A stretch of DNA of 64,000 nucleotides from Paraburkholderia aromaticivorans (GTDB lineage: Bacteria; Pseudomonadota; Gammaproteobacteria; Burkholderiales; Burkholderiaceae): positions 496,001-560,000 of the forward strand of contig NZ_CP051515.1 of assembly GCF_012689525.1 (NCBI RefSeq), read 5' to 3'. Shown one piece after another: positions 1 to 8,544 of this stretch; the stretch's first letter is position 1, and each line of letters begins with the position of its first letter. Below the pieces are notes generated by a model, which was not told where the DNA came from, searched no databases, and worked only from the letters and a program-made list of their open reading frames with translations. Made by a program: the position numbers and the translations under genes.

Positions 1-106
1 GGTTGGCCGTATCGGTGTCATTGCGCCCGGACGGTCTAGTACTTTTACACTGTCTTAACGCAGCTTTAGCTAAGCTCAAAGCGATACTGGCTTCCAGGAG
101 TTCTGG

Positions 107-523
107 ATGATACGAATGCTGATCCCCGTCCTCGACCACTGCGGTGCGGTCGAAGCAGCGCGCTATGCCGCGTTCATGTTTCTTGAGCACGGCATAACGG
201 AGGTCGAACTACTGGAAGTTCTCGAGCCCGTCGCACAAGGACGTGCAGCAGCTTTCCACACTCGAAGCTCGCTGGTGCGCCACGAGAAGCATGCCATGCT
301 GAAGGCTTTGATCGATGCTCGAGCCATTCTCGACGAAGCAGGGGTGCCCTACCACTGGAAGCGGGTCTTCGGTCACCCTGCCAAAGTGATTGCTGACTAT
401 GTAGCCGCGACTCGACCCGACGTCATGGTGATCGACGCCAGCCATATGGGTTTCTTCCGCAGGCTCGCCATGCTCGCGTCTTTATCGAGGCGAACGATTA
501 CGCCGGTGACGATGGTTCATTGA
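107..523 (+). CDS. Universal stress protein (UspA family)
   Basis: A 138-residue single-domain protein that starts with the beta-strand MIRMLIPVLD typical of Usp proteins and has the usual Usp length. The middle carries the KRVFGHPAK stretch, and the C-terminal half has the PDVMVIDASHMG strand where Usp proteins place the nucleotide-binding loop. The classic ATP-binding G-x2-G-x9-G(S/T) signature is not clearly present, so it may belong to the non-ATP-binding UspA-like branch. An AGGAG ribosome site lies 6 nt before the ATG. It is monocistronic and converges on the hydroxyacid dehydrogenase gene with an 18-bp gap. Family assignment is firm; the physiological trigger is unknown. Confidence 0.85.
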   Translation: MIRMLIPVLDHCGAVEAARYAAFMFLEHGITEVELLEVLEPVAQGRAAAFHTRSSLVRHEKHAMLKALIDARAILDEAGVPYHWKRVFGHPAKVIADYVAATRPDVMVIDASHMGFFRRLAMLASLSRRTITPVTMVH

Positions 524-541
524 AAAAGATCGTCTCCTCCG

Positions 542-1507
542 CTAGCCTCGTGCGGAACCTCCGGTTTCATCAAGCCACTGAACGATGTTACGCACGGTAT
601 CGCCGTAGAAGGTGCGATATAACTCCTTCGATACATAGCCGATATGCGGCGTCGCGAGTACGTTGGGCAATTCGCGCAGAGGGTGTGGGTTGTCGAGCGG
701 TTCGACGTCGTACACATCCAGTGCGGCGCCGGCAATCTGGCCGGCCGTGAGTGCCGCAAGCAGTGCGGCGGAGTCGACGATCGGACCTCTCGACGTATTG
801 ATCAGCCGGCTCGTGGGTTTCATCTGTGCGAATTCCGCCGTACCGACCAAGCCTGCGGTTCGCTCGCTAAGCCGCACGTGGATCGACAAGAAATCCGCCG
901 TTGAGAAAAGCACATCTCCGCTGACTCGCTGCACGCCCTTTTCCGCGGCGCGTTCCTCGGTGAGGTTCTGGCTCCACGCGATAACGTTCATTCTGAATGC
1001 CCGCCCGATGATGCCGACGGCCGAGCCGACGCGGCCAAGACCCAGCAATCCAAGCGTCTTGCCGGCGAGTTCATCGCCAAGCGAAAGCTGCCAGCCTCCC
1101 TGACGCAGTGACTGATTTTCGAGGGGAATATTGCGGGCCATCGCGAGAATTAGCGCCCACGTCATCTCGATTGTCGGCGTGGACGAATAGCCCGTATGAC
1201 GAATCTCGATACCGTGCTCCGCAGCCGCATTCTGATCGATCGACGTATTCCCTGCGCCGGTCGAGGCAATCAGCTTCAGGTTCGGCAGGCTTTCGATGAC
1301 CTCGCGGGGCAGCGGTGTGCGTTCCCGCATCACGCAGATGACGTCGAACGGCTGCAGGCGTTGAATCAGGTTCACGATATCGGCGACGTGGTCGTTGAAC
1401 ACCGTCACGTCAGCACGGTGCTCGAGGGGCGACCAGTCTGCCATGCTCAGCGCAACGTTCTGATAATCGTCGAGGATCGCTACCTTGATGGGGGATTTGT
1501 CGTTCAT
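542..1507 (-). CDS. D-2-hydroxyacid dehydrogenase family protein
   Basis: A 321-residue NAD(P)-dependent D-isomer-specific 2-hydroxyacid dehydrogenase. The Rossmann motif GLGRVG is at residues 156-161. The catalytic set is intact: Arg240 in NTSRGPIVD, Glu269 in DVYDVEP and His288 in TPHIGY. The reading frame is open for 60 codons upstream, but homology begins at MNDKSPIKVAILDDYQN, so the start at 1507 is chosen. The DDYQN opening is common in a subgroup often mislabelled phosphoglycerate dehydrogenase; there is no ACT domain, so serine biosynthesis is unlikely. It sits beside a LysR gene, an MFS carrier and a maleate-isomerase-like gene, which suggests a short organic-acid substrate (inference). 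Confidence 0.88.
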   Translation of the reverse strand: MNDKSPIKVAILDDYQNVALSMADWSPLEHRADVTVFNDHVADIVNLIQRLQPFDVICVMRERTPLPREVIESLPNLKLIASTGAGNTSIDQNAAAEHGIEIRHTGYSSTPTIEMTWALILAMARNIPLENQSLRQGGWQLSLGDELAGKTLGLLGLGRVGSAVGIIGRAFRMNVIAWSQNLTEERAAEKGVQRVSGDVLFSTADFLSIHVRLSERTAGLVGTAEFAQMKPTSRLINTSRGPIVDSAALLAALTAGQIAGAALDVYDVEPLDNPHPLRELPNVLATPHIGYVSKELYRTFYGDTVRNIVQWLDETGGSARG

Positions 1508-1693
1508 ATTGCGCACTCCGGGAATTGAAACGCTGGGTACCGTGATCTGAACTTCCGAACTGAATGCTATGAAACCCGGCCGACGACGTAAATCAATAAC
1601 TCGCGACGCCACCCATCGCGAACCACGATGGCGTAGTCGGTGGACTATCAGGCCATGCGCGGCGTGGGAAGAAACGCAGAGCGGCAACGGTCC

Positions 1694-2620
1694 TCACGAC
1701 TCATTCTCATGATGCGCTTCGAGGTGATCGACCAGCATGCGCGCAGGAAGCGGCAGGGTGTCAAAATTGCGCGCAATGATCGACAGCGGTCGCAGCGACC
1801 ACGGTTCGTCAAGCTCAACGACGCGAAATGGCGCCGAATGCACATAAGGTGTCACGCTTCCCTTAGGGAGCACGCCGATGCCGAGTCCCGCGCTGACCAT
1901 GTTGCGCACGCCCTCGAAACTTGTCACCTCGATGCGCACGCGCAGGCGGCTGCCGTCACGCTCAGCAGCGGCGCGGCACAGTTTGGAAATGGACGTCCCG
2001 TAGGGCATGCTGACGAAGTCGTCCTCCAGAGTGTCCGCGAAACTCACGCTTGCGCGCCCGGCGAGCCGATGATCCGACGGCACGATCACGACCAGCTTAT
2101 CCACGCTGTACGGGCGCCACTGCAGATCGCGGAGCGAGTCCTCGGTCGCCGAGCAGATGCCCAGATCGGCGATGCCGCTGGCGATCGCCTGCACCACTTC
2201 ATCGCTCGACTTCTCGACCATGTCAATCCGCACGTTTGGATTGGCGCGTAGAAACGAACGCAGCACGCCGGGCAGATACTGAACCATGGCGGTAAAGTTC
2301 ACATAAATCCGCGTGTGGCCCCTCAATCCCGCCGAATACTCAGACAGTTCGTCCGAAATTTGCTGCAGGTGCTCGCTCAGCCGCTTCGCGTGATGATAGA
2401 GCGCTTCGCCCGCGGGCGTAGCTTGAACACCGCGGCTGTGCCGATATAGCAGCGGCGTGCCAGCGTCGTCTTCGAGATCGGATATGCGCTTACTGACGGC
2501 CGATGCCACGATGTGCGTGCGGGACGCGGCAGCGGCAATGCTGCCCTCTTCGATGACCGCCACGAAAATGCGCAGTGACTCCATGTCGAGTCGCAACGGC
2601 CGATCTGCTGAAACACGCAT
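1694..2620 (-). CDS. LysR family transcriptional regulator
   Basis: A 308-residue LysR-type regulator. The N-terminal winged HTH covers about residues 13-72 (MESLRIFVAV, then SAVSKRISDLEDD), followed by a periplasmic-binding-like effector domain. The start at 2620 is preceded by AAGGAG with a 5-nt spacer; an upstream ATG at 2659 lacks such a site. It is divergent from the MFS carrier at 2948, and a perfect 24-bp dyad lies in the shared spacer. It therefore probably controls the carrier and maleate-isomerase-like genes. The effector is unknown but is likely the transported acid. Confidence 0.9.
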   Translation of the reverse strand: MRVSADRPLRLDMESLRIFVAVIEEGSIAAAASRTHIVASAVSKRISDLEDDAGTPLLYRHSRGVQATPAGEALYHHAKRLSEHLQQISDELSEYSAGLRGHTRIYVNFTAMVQYLPGVLRSFLRANPNVRIDMVEKSSDEVVQAIASGIADLGICSATEDSLRDLQWRPYSVDKLVVIVPSDHRLAGRASVSFADTLEDDFVSMPYGTSISKLCRAAAERDGSRLRVRIEVTSFEGVRNMVSAGLGIGVLPKGSVTPYVHSAPFRVVELDEPWSLRPLSIIARNFDTLPLPARMLVDHLEAHHENES

Positions 2621-2947
2621 CCTCACTCCTTCAGGGGGGAATATCCGGTCGGTTGGCACCCATCGCGTTTGGCGATGCCTGTATTGAACATTGAGAAGTG
2701 TTCAATCAGCACGGCAACCGGCATCCTATGTGTCATGGAGATCGGTCCTCGCAGGATCGGATCAAGACGCGGGACCGGCAGCGTGCATGGCGATTTTATG
2801 GCGAGGGAAGCGACGTTGCTCTGGCCGCCGCCGGTGGAACATGGTACACCGCCGCCCAATTGCACGATATGTTGCGGCGCCGCGCGTGCCGGCGCTGTGA
2901 GACCGGAACGCCTGAAAATTCTGTTGAAAATAGGAAGGAGACGAGAG
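2621..2947. other. Divergent intergenic region, LysR / MFS carrier
   Basis: This 327-bp spacer separates the divergent LysR and MFS genes. It holds a perfect dyad at 2683-2706 and a long leader of about 240 nt before the carrier start. The carrier reading frame stays open back to an ATG at 2669, but that extension looks like no known protein and has no ribosome site, so I treat it as non-coding leader. No terminator-like hairpin was found. Confidence 0.5.
2683..2706. promoter_or_regulatory. Perfect inverted repeat, probable LysR operator
   Basis: ATTGAACA and TGTTCAAT form perfect 8-bp arms separated by 8 nt. The dyad lies 63 bp upstream of the LysR start, in the spacer shared with the divergent MFS gene. 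That is the usual place for a LysR recognition site that both autoregulates and activates the divergent operon. Binding is inferred from position and symmetry only. Confidence 0.6.
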
Positions 2948-4300
2948 ATGGAAAACAAAGAGCTAACGATGAGTTCGCGAACTCACTGGTACGACGGTCT
3001 CACGGCAATGCACTGGCGTGTACTGAAAGCGAGTTTTCTCGGCTGGATTTTCGACGGCTACGAAGCACTGGCACTCGTCGTCGTTCTCGGGCCGATGCTG
3101 CATTCGGTCCTGACGCCGGCGCAAGCCGCGTCCCCTACGACCTATGCGGGTCTGGTCATCGGCATCACGTTGCTCGGCTGGGGCGCGGGCGGCCTGATCG
3201 GCGGGATTCTCGCGGACTATGTCGGACGTAAGCGGATGATGCTCTGGTCCGTCTTTCTCTATGCGTTGTTTTCGGGGTTGACGGCGTTCTCGCAGACCTT
3301 CTGGGTGTTGTGCGGGCTGCGTTTCCTCACGGGCCTCGCAATGGGCAGCGAATGGAGCACGGGCGTCGCGTTGCTGTCGGAAACCTGGCCGGAGCGGGCT
3401 CGCGCGAAAGGGGCCGGCTTCCTGCAATCGGGCTTCGGCTGGGGCACGCTGATCGCGGCAGTCGTGTGGTATGCGCTTTCGACGACGCACCCATTCGGCG
3501 CCGAAACCTGGCGGCTGATGTTCGTGCTTGGCGCAGTCCCGGCGCTCTTCGTGCTGTACATTCGCCGCGGGGTCAGCGAGTCGGAGAAATGGCAACGCGC
3601 GGTGCGCGAGAAGCGCTGGAGCGCGACGAGTACCGGGCAGGTTGCGGGCGACGCATCCGCATCCGGGAAGCGTCCCTTCACGCTCACGCAACTGTTCAAT
3701 GAACCCGAAGCACTGCGCCGCACGCTGCTCCTGCTTGTGCTGTCGATTGTCACGACCGTCGGCTGGTGGGCCATTTCAAGCTGGCTGCCGACCTTCACCG
3801 TATCGCTCGCCAAAGCCGAGGGGATTCCGGACGCGTTGTCGTGGGGCTCGAAGATATCGATCGCGTACACCGTCGGCGCGATTGTGGCCTACATGATCGC
3901 CGGTTTCGTCGTGGACGCCATCGGACGGCGAGCCTTCCTGTCACTCACGTTCGTCGGTTCGCTGATCACGACGTTCGTCACGTACAAGCTGACCACAAGC
4001 GTCGAAGCGATGATGATCGTGGCGCCGATCAATGGCTTCTTCACCTTGGGCTGTGCTTATGTCTGGATGGCGATCTACCCATGTGAACTCTTCGGTTCCA
4101 GCGTACGTTCCACCGCGATCAGCTTCGTGTTCAATGCGGCGCGCCTGATCGCGTGGGTCTTCCCGATCATCGCGGGCAGCATGATCAAATCGTTTGGTGG
4201 CGTGTCGCAGGCGGCGTTGGCGCTCGGCTCCGTGTATCTGATCGGCATCGTGCTGCCCTGGTTCTTGCCTGAGACGCGTGGCGCAGGCATGCCGGACTGA
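2948..4300 (+). CDS. MFS transporter (metabolite:H+ symporter type)
   Basis: A 450-residue, 12-helix major facilitator. GWIFDGYEAL in helix 1 is typical of the acid/sugar symporter branch, and the loop 2-3 signature reads GGILADYVGRKRM. The start at 2948 is backed by AAGGAG seven bases upstream and by the position of helix 1; the longer open frame is rejected. It is followed after 85 bp by the maleate-isomerase-like gene and faces a LysR gene, so it probably imports the acid that enzyme handles, such as maleate or a related dicarboxylate (inference). The family is certain, the substrate is not. Confidence 0.88.
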   Translation: MENKELTMSSRTHWYDGLTAMHWRVLKASFLGWIFDGYEALALVVVLGPMLHSVLTPAQAASPTTYAGLVIGITLLGWGAGGLIGGILADYVGRKRMMLWSVFLYALFSGLTAFSQTFWVLCGLRFLTGLAMGSEWSTGVALLSETWPERARAKGAGFLQSGFGWGTLIAAVVWYALSTTHPFGAETWRLMFVLGAVPALFVLYIRRGVSESEKWQRAVREKRWSATSTGQVAGDASASGKRPFTLTQLFNEPEALRRTLLLLVLSIVTTVGWWAISSWLPTFTVSLAKAEGIPDALSWGSKISIAYTVGAIVAYMIAGFVVDAIGRRAFLSLTFVGSLITTFVTYKLTTSVEAMMIVAPINGFFTLGCAYVWMAIYPCELFGSSVRSTAISFVFNAARLIAWVFPIIAGSMIKSFGGVSQAALALGSVYLIGIVLPWFLPETRGAGMPD

Positions 4301-4385
4301 GACCGCGATTTTTTACGCGGATCAGGACACCATGAAAATACTTTCATCATTTGGGATGTCTAACTTTATTTCGGAGATTTGAAAA

Positions 4386-5135
4386 ATGCCTCAAAACTTT
4401 CGTATTGGACAGATTGTTCCAAGCTCGAATACGACCATGGAAACCGAGATTCCGGCCATGTTGCGTGCCCGTGAAGCCATTCGCCCCGAGCGGTTCACTT
4501 TCCATTCGAGCCGGATGAGAATGCACAAGGTCACGAAGGAAGAATTGGTCGCGATGAACAAGGAAGGCTTGCGCTGCGCGGCGGAACTCGCCGACGCTCG
4601 TGTCGATGTCATGAGCACCGCGTGCCTGGTCGCGATCATGGCGATGGGGCCCGGCTATCATCGGGAAACTGAGCGCGAGCTGTTGGAGGTCGCGCGCGCC
4701 AATCATTGCCTCGCACCCGTCATGACCTCCGCGGGCGCTTTGGTGGAAGGCCTGAAGATCATGGGCGCTCGTCGGATTTCGCTGATGGCGCCGTATATGC
4801 GCCCGTTGACCGACCTGGTTGTTGCTTACATCGAAAACGAAGGAATCGAAGTCATCGATTCCCTCTGCTTTGAAATTCCCGATAACCTCGAAGTCGGTTT
4901 GCGCGATCCGATGCAACTGGTCGACGACGTTCGGCGCCTGAATACCGAAGGCGCTGACGTAGTCGTAGCGTCCGCATGCGTCCAGATGCCCTCATTGCCG
5001 GCGATTCAGCGCATTGAAGACATGTTGGGAATCCGCACGGTCTCGACTGCGGTATGCACCGTGCGGCGCATGCTGGATCATCTCAAGCTCGAGCCGATCG
5101 TCCCTGGCGCCGGAGCGTTGCTTTCCGGCGCGTGA
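4386..5135 (+). CDS. Maleate cis-trans isomerase (Asp/Glu racemase superfamily)
   Basis: A 249-residue protein opening with the hallmark IVPSSNTTMETEIPAML of maleate isomerases, which convert maleate to fumarate in nicotinate and related pathways. The two catalytic cysteines expected in this fold are visible: Cys80 in MSTACLVA and Cys198 in VASACVQMP, close to the positions known for NicE-type enzymes. The length matches the family. The related arylmalonate decarboxylases share the fold, but the N-terminal signature favours maleate isomerase. No other nicotinate genes are nearby, so it may serve external maleate brought in by the upstream MFS carrier. Fumarate would feed the TCA cycle. Confidence 0.85.
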   Translation: MPQNFRIGQIVPSSNTTMETEIPAMLRAREAIRPERFTFHSSRMRMHKVTKEELVAMNKEGLRCAAELADARVDVMSTACLVAIMAMGPGYHRETERELLEVARANHCLAPVMTSAGALVEGLKIMGARRISLMAPYMRPLTDLVVAYIENEGIEVIDSLCFEIPDNLEVGLRDPMQLVDDVRRLNTEGADVVVASACVQMPSLPAIQRIEDMLGIRTVSTAVCTVRRMLDHLKLEPIVPGAGALLSGA

Positions 5136-5150
5136 TGGGCAACGGGCGAG

Positions 5151-5552
5151 TCAGCTCGGAAAGCTATCCCCGAACATAGGCAGGCCGCTATTCGACTCGG
5201 CCTTGCTTGCCTCGTCCTGCAGCACGTCCCAATGCTCGGCCAGCACGCCGCCCGCAAAGCGCAGGATATCGGCGGCGACCCATGCGGCGGGGCGCCCATG
5301 ACCTGAAAAGCGCCCATGCACGATCACATAATCGCCGTCCGCCACGATCACGCCGGGTTCGTATCGCAATGTCGGCGGCAAGGTCTTGATCAGGTTGAAC
5401 AGACCGTCGCGCCCCGGTGCGATATGCGCGCTGTGCTGGATATAGTCGGGCGACCAGAAACGCTCGGCGGCGGCGTAGTCGCGTTGGTTGAAAAGCGTAT
5501 CGAACGCTTCGAGTACAAAGGCCTTGTTGGCTACTTCGGTCGTGGTGGTCAT
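5151..5552 (-). CDS. NTF2/SnoaL-like small protein
   Basis: A 133-residue protein of the nuclear transport factor 2-like cone fold. The pattern is ANKAFVLEAFDTLFNQRDY, then FWSPDYIQHSAHIAPG with a conserved pocket His, and RFSGHGRPAAWVAADILR. Such proteins are small isomerases, hydratases or binding proteins, and many in proteobacteria have no assigned reaction. The start at 5552 is chosen because similarity begins at MTTTTEVANKAF; the open frame upstream is shadow sequence inside the next gene. It lies 37 bp downstream of the Old Yellow Enzyme gene on the same strand and is probably co-transcribed with it under the TetR repressor. Confidence 0.75.
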   Translation of the reverse strand: MTTTTEVANKAFVLEAFDTLFNQRDYAAAERFWSPDYIQHSAHIAPGRDGLFNLIKTLPPTLRYEPGVIVADGDYVIVHGRFSGHGRPAAWVAADILRFAGGVLAEHWDVLQDEASKAESNSGLPMFGDSFPS

Positions 5553-5589
5553 GATGGTTTTCCTGAAAGGTGGATGGCGTGGCGGCGTG

Positions 5590-6711
5590 TCATGCCGCCA
5601 CGGCCTGAAAGGACGGATAGTCGGTGTAACCCTCGGCTGTCGCGCCGTAGACCTTCGGCCAGTCGACTTCGGCAAGCGGCGCATCGACGGCAAAGCGCGC
5701 CGGCAGATCCGGATTGGCAATGAACGGTCGGCCAAACGCGACCATATCGACGAGCCCGGCTTCGATCAGCCGATTGCCGCGCGCACGATCCATATCGACG
5801 TTGGCAATGATGTTGCCGCGGTAGAGCTCACGGAAATGGCGGAACATGCCATCGCCGGCCAATGCTGCGAGCGGCGTCGCCGACAGGTCGGCCATTGCGC
5901 CCATCAGCAGTAGATGAGAGAGATCGAATTCGTTGAGCCGGCCGATGACGTATTCGGAGGTGGCAAGCGTTTCGTCATTGGACACGAATGCACCCGTCTC
6001 CGACGTTGCAGGTCCCGTCTTGATGCCGGTGCGCTGCGCCCCGACTGCCTCGACCACCGTTTCCACGACTTCGAACAGAAAACGCGCCCGGTTCTGTGTC
6101 GAACCGCCGTATGCATCCGTACGCAGATTGGTGCGAACGTTGAGGAACTGGTTGAACAGATAGTGATAGCCGCCCTGGATCTGCACGCCGTCAAAGCCGG
6201 CCGCGATCGCGTTGCGTGCGGCCCGGCCAAAGTCGGCGACCGCGCGACGGATCTCGTCCTTCTCCATGGCACGCGGGACCACGGTGTCCTTGCGGCCGGC
6301 CGCGGTCACGCTCTGCTGCTCCGGATTGACCGCTGACGCGGATCGCGGCGCCTTGCCGGCGTGGAAATCCGGATGCCCCAACGAACCCGTGTGCCAGAGT
6401 TGCGCGACGATCCGGCCACCCGCGCGATGTACGGCGTCCGTCACCGTGCTCCAGCCACGCATCTGGGCTTCGCTCCAGAGTCCGGGCACGTTTGCCCAGC
6501 CGACTGCCTCGGGGCTGACGAAAACGCCTTCGCTGACAATCAGCCCCGCCGAGGCGCGCTGCGCATAGTACTCGGCGTGCAAGGCCGTCGGCACAAGCTC
6601 GGGATTCGCCGCGCGCGTGCGCGTCAACGGCGCCATGACGATGCGGTTGGGCAGATCGAGGTCCCCCAGCCGAATCGGCTTGTGCAGGGGCTGGTTGCTT
6701 TCGATGTTCAT
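5590..6711 (-). CDS. Old Yellow Enzyme-like flavin oxidoreductase (NemA-like, altered active site)
   Basis: A 373-residue FMN-dependent TIM-barrel ene-reductase of the NemA class. Family landmarks are PNRIVMAPLTR (21-31), VAQLWHTGSLGHP, RTDAYGGS, VAFGRPFIANPDL and EGYTDYPS near the end. NemA homologues reduce electrophilic alkenes, N-ethylmaleimide and nitro compounds with NAD(P)H. Unusually, the substrate-binding His-x-x-His/Asn motif is replaced by Gln179-Gly-Gly-Tyr182, although the active-site Tyr184 remains. The first gene of a likely two-gene operon with the SnoaL-like gene, it diverges from a TetR gene across a double operator. Reactive alkenes probably induce it, but the motif change means the substrate may be atypical. 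Confidence 0.85.
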   Translation of the reverse strand: MNIESNQPLHKPIRLGDLDLPNRIVMAPLTRTRAANPELVPTALHAEYYAQRASAGLIVSEGVFVSPEAVGWANVPGLWSEAQMRGWSTVTDAVHRAGGRIVAQLWHTGSLGHPDFHAGKAPRSASAVNPEQQSVTAAGRKDTVVPRAMEKDEIRRAVADFGRAARNAIAAGFDGVQIQGGYHYLFNQFLNVRTNLRTDAYGGSTQNRARFLFEVVETVVEAVGAQRTGIKTGPATSETGAFVSNDETLATSEYVIGRLNEFDLSHLLLMGAMADLSATPLAALAGDGMFRHFRELYRGNIIANVDMDRARGNRLIEAGLVDMVAFGRPFIANPDLPARFAVDAPLAEVDWPKVYGATAEGYTDYPSFQAVAA

Positions 6712-6748
6712 AGAGATTTCCTACGACGTTTGAAGGATTCACCGAACA

Positions 6749-6810
6749 CAATGGTGATTGACATTGAGTCTGATGGGCCGATCGCGAAAAGTCAATGTCG
6801 ATCACCATTG
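6749..6810. promoter_or_regulatory. Double TetR operator in the nemA-like / tetR spacer
   Basis: CAATGGTGATTGACATTGA (6749-6767) is repeated in inverted orientation as TCAATGTCGATCACCATTG (6792-6810). The 19-bp arms match at 18 of 19 positions with a 24-bp spacer. Each arm is itself a partial dyad, CAATG-N8-CATTG, so the region looks like two TetR-dimer sites. A consensus -10 box TATAAT lies at 6828-6833, so the right-hand site would cover the tetR promoter -35 area. Autorepression plus repression of the divergent oxidoreductase is the likely role. Confidence 0.75.
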
Positions 6811-6864
6811 TATTTTTCGAAGATGGTTATAATCGAGCTGACAACGGCGTGGGAGCATTGAACG

Positions 6865-7494
6865 ATGGGCGTTTCAAAACAGCAGGTGGTGGAGAACCGG
6901 AAGACCATCATTACGGCTTCGGAGAAGTTGTTCCGTGCGCATGGCATCGACGGTGTGGGCCTGAGCGCGCTGATGAAGGCCGCGGGCTTTACCCAGGGCG
7001 GCTTCTACAACCACTTCGAATCGAAGGAGGCGCTGGCCGCTGAAGTCGTGGCGACCGCGATGGACAAGTCCAACCGCGACCTGCAAGAAGCCATTGCCGC
7101 GCCGCTCGAGCCGGGCGGGAACCGCCTGAAGCGACAGGTGGACTTCTACCTGTCCGGCACGCATTGCAGCGATATCGAGCAGGGTTGCGCGATAGCCGGC
7201 CTCACCGCGGACGTGCGCCGGCTTGGCCATGAGGCACAGTCGCACTTCGCAAGCGGCCTGCAAACGATGCTTGAAACGTTCACAGCGCTCGTCGCGGAAC
7301 AGCGCGCCGAAAGCGGCGAGACGGACGAAGCGCGCCGGGAGGCCATCGCGTTCTACAGCGAGATGGTCGGTGCGCTGATCCTGTCGCGGGCGGTAGCCGA
7401 TGCCAATCCCCAACTCGGAGAGGAAATACTGAACGCGAATCGTCAGACGCTGCTCAGAAAGCTCGCGCTGGAAGAGGGGCAGGGCAAGCGCTGA
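6865..7494 (+). CDS. TetR/AcrR family repressor
   Basis: A 209-residue TetR regulator. The N-terminal HTH spans about residues 10-56, with the recognition helix in FTQGGFYNHFESKEAL. The ligand-binding domain includes HCSDIEQGCAIAGL, whose two cysteines sit where thiol-reactive effectors could act; this is an analogy with NemR, not proof. It diverges from the Old Yellow Enzyme-like gene, and a pair of inverted 18/19-identical operator arms occupies the spacer. It is the probable repressor of both directions. It is followed 52 bp later by an unrelated LysR gene. Confidence 0.9.
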   Translation: MGVSKQQVVENRKTIITASEKLFRAHGIDGVGLSALMKAAGFTQGGFYNHFESKEALAAEVVATAMDKSNRDLQEAIAAPLEPGGNRLKRQVDFYLSGTHCSDIEQGCAIAGLTADVRRLGHEAQSHFASGLQTMLETFTALVAEQRAESGETDEARREAIAFYSEMVGALILSRAVADANPQLGEEILNANRQTLLRKLALEEGQGKR

Positions 7495-7546
7495 CTTCCA
7501 GCGAAAGAGGGACTAGCACTCCAGGTGGCGTCAGGGAACCCGAAAA

Positions 7547-8446
7547 ATGCCTCTATCGAAGATTGATCTCAATCTGTTCGTTGTTTTCGAAGCAGTCTAT
7601 AAAACGCGAAACCTGACGCGTGCAGCGGAGATGCTATTTATCACGCAGCCTGCTGTCAGCAATGCGTTGGCGCGTATGCGCAAGGCGTTCGACGATCAAC
7701 TCTTTGTGAGCACGTCGGCCGGCATGGTGCCGACTCCGGTTTCCGAAAACATCATTGGGCGCGTCCGCGAGGCGCTACAACTGCTCGATTCGAGTACCCA
7801 TGCCGGCGAACTATTCGATCCGGCTTCGTCGGAACGAACCTTCCGGCTGAGCATGAACGACCTGACCGAGGCGTTGCTGCTCCCTGCGCTGGAGGAAGTT
7901 CTGCAACGCCTCGCACCCGGCATACGCATCGAAAGCTATTTCACGACGCGCAGAGATGTGCCTGAAGCATTGGCGAGCGGCGCGGTCAATCTGGCGATCG
8001 ATGCGCCGCTGCTCGACGACCCCTACCTCGAGCAGGAGCCGTTGAGCCGGGACCGGTATGCATGCATGCTGCGTCAGGACCACCCGTTTTCGAAGAAGAA
8101 GCTAACCATCGATGACTACCTCGGGTTCGGTCACATCCACGTGTCCAGCCGGCGGCAGGGGCCCGGTCTCGTCGACGCGGAACTCAACAAGCTAGGTCTC
8201 AGGCGTGCGATCCAGACGCGGGTTCAGCACTATCTGGTCGCCCCCTTGATCGCGATGCGGACCGATCTCGTCCTTACCGCACCGCTCACGCTGCTTCAGC
8301 GTTATGACGCACGTATCCTGGAGTTGCCGTTCGATCTTCCCAATCTCGAGTCACATTGCTACTGGCACCGAAGCGTCACCGGCGATCCGGCGCACCGTTG
8401 GCTGCGCGAGCAGATCGGCGGTCTCATGCGGGAGGCGAATCCATAG
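7547..8446 (+). CDS. LysR family transcriptional regulator (NodD/NahR-like branch)
   Basis: A 299-residue LysR regulator starting MPLSKIDLNLFVVFEAVY, an opening typical of the NodD/NahR/PnbR-like branch. The recognition helix reads QPAVSNALARMRKAFDDQLF. It is not divergent from a partner; it lies 98 bp upstream of, and on the same strand as, the histidine-phosphatase/kinase/SDR/ACAD operon, which is its most likely target. The ribosome site is weak (GGGAA). The effector is unknown. Confidence 0.88.
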   Translation: MPLSKIDLNLFVVFEAVYKTRNLTRAAEMLFITQPAVSNALARMRKAFDDQLFVSTSAGMVPTPVSENIIGRVREALQLLDSSTHAGELFDPASSERTFRLSMNDLTEALLLPALEEVLQRLAPGIRIESYFTTRRDVPEALASGAVNLAIDAPLLDDPYLEQEPLSRDRYACMLRQDHPFSKKKLTIDDYLGFGHIHVSSRRQGPGLVDAELNKLGLRRAIQTRVQHYLVAPLIAMRTDLVLTAPLTLLQRYDARILELPFDLPNLESHCYWHRSVTGDPAHRWLREQIGGLMREANP

Positions 8447-8544
8447 TCGGTATCACGAAAATATATCGCTAGCTATCACAACAATAAATTTCCTGAATGA
8501 TGCGGGGATCGGTATTGTTCTAGTCATGTTTAGACGAGGACGAC

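Noticed and set aside
2669..2947. N-terminal extension of the MFS carrier
   Set aside because: The frame is open but codes for no recognisable segment, lacks a ribosome site and runs through the LysR/MFS regulatory spacer; the ATG at 2948 has AAGGAG.
4303..4320. CCGCG/CGCGG hairpin after the MFS gene as a terminator
   Set aside because: The stem is only 5 bp, the T-run is in the loop rather than after the stem, and a terminator here would cut off the maleate-isomerase-like gene.
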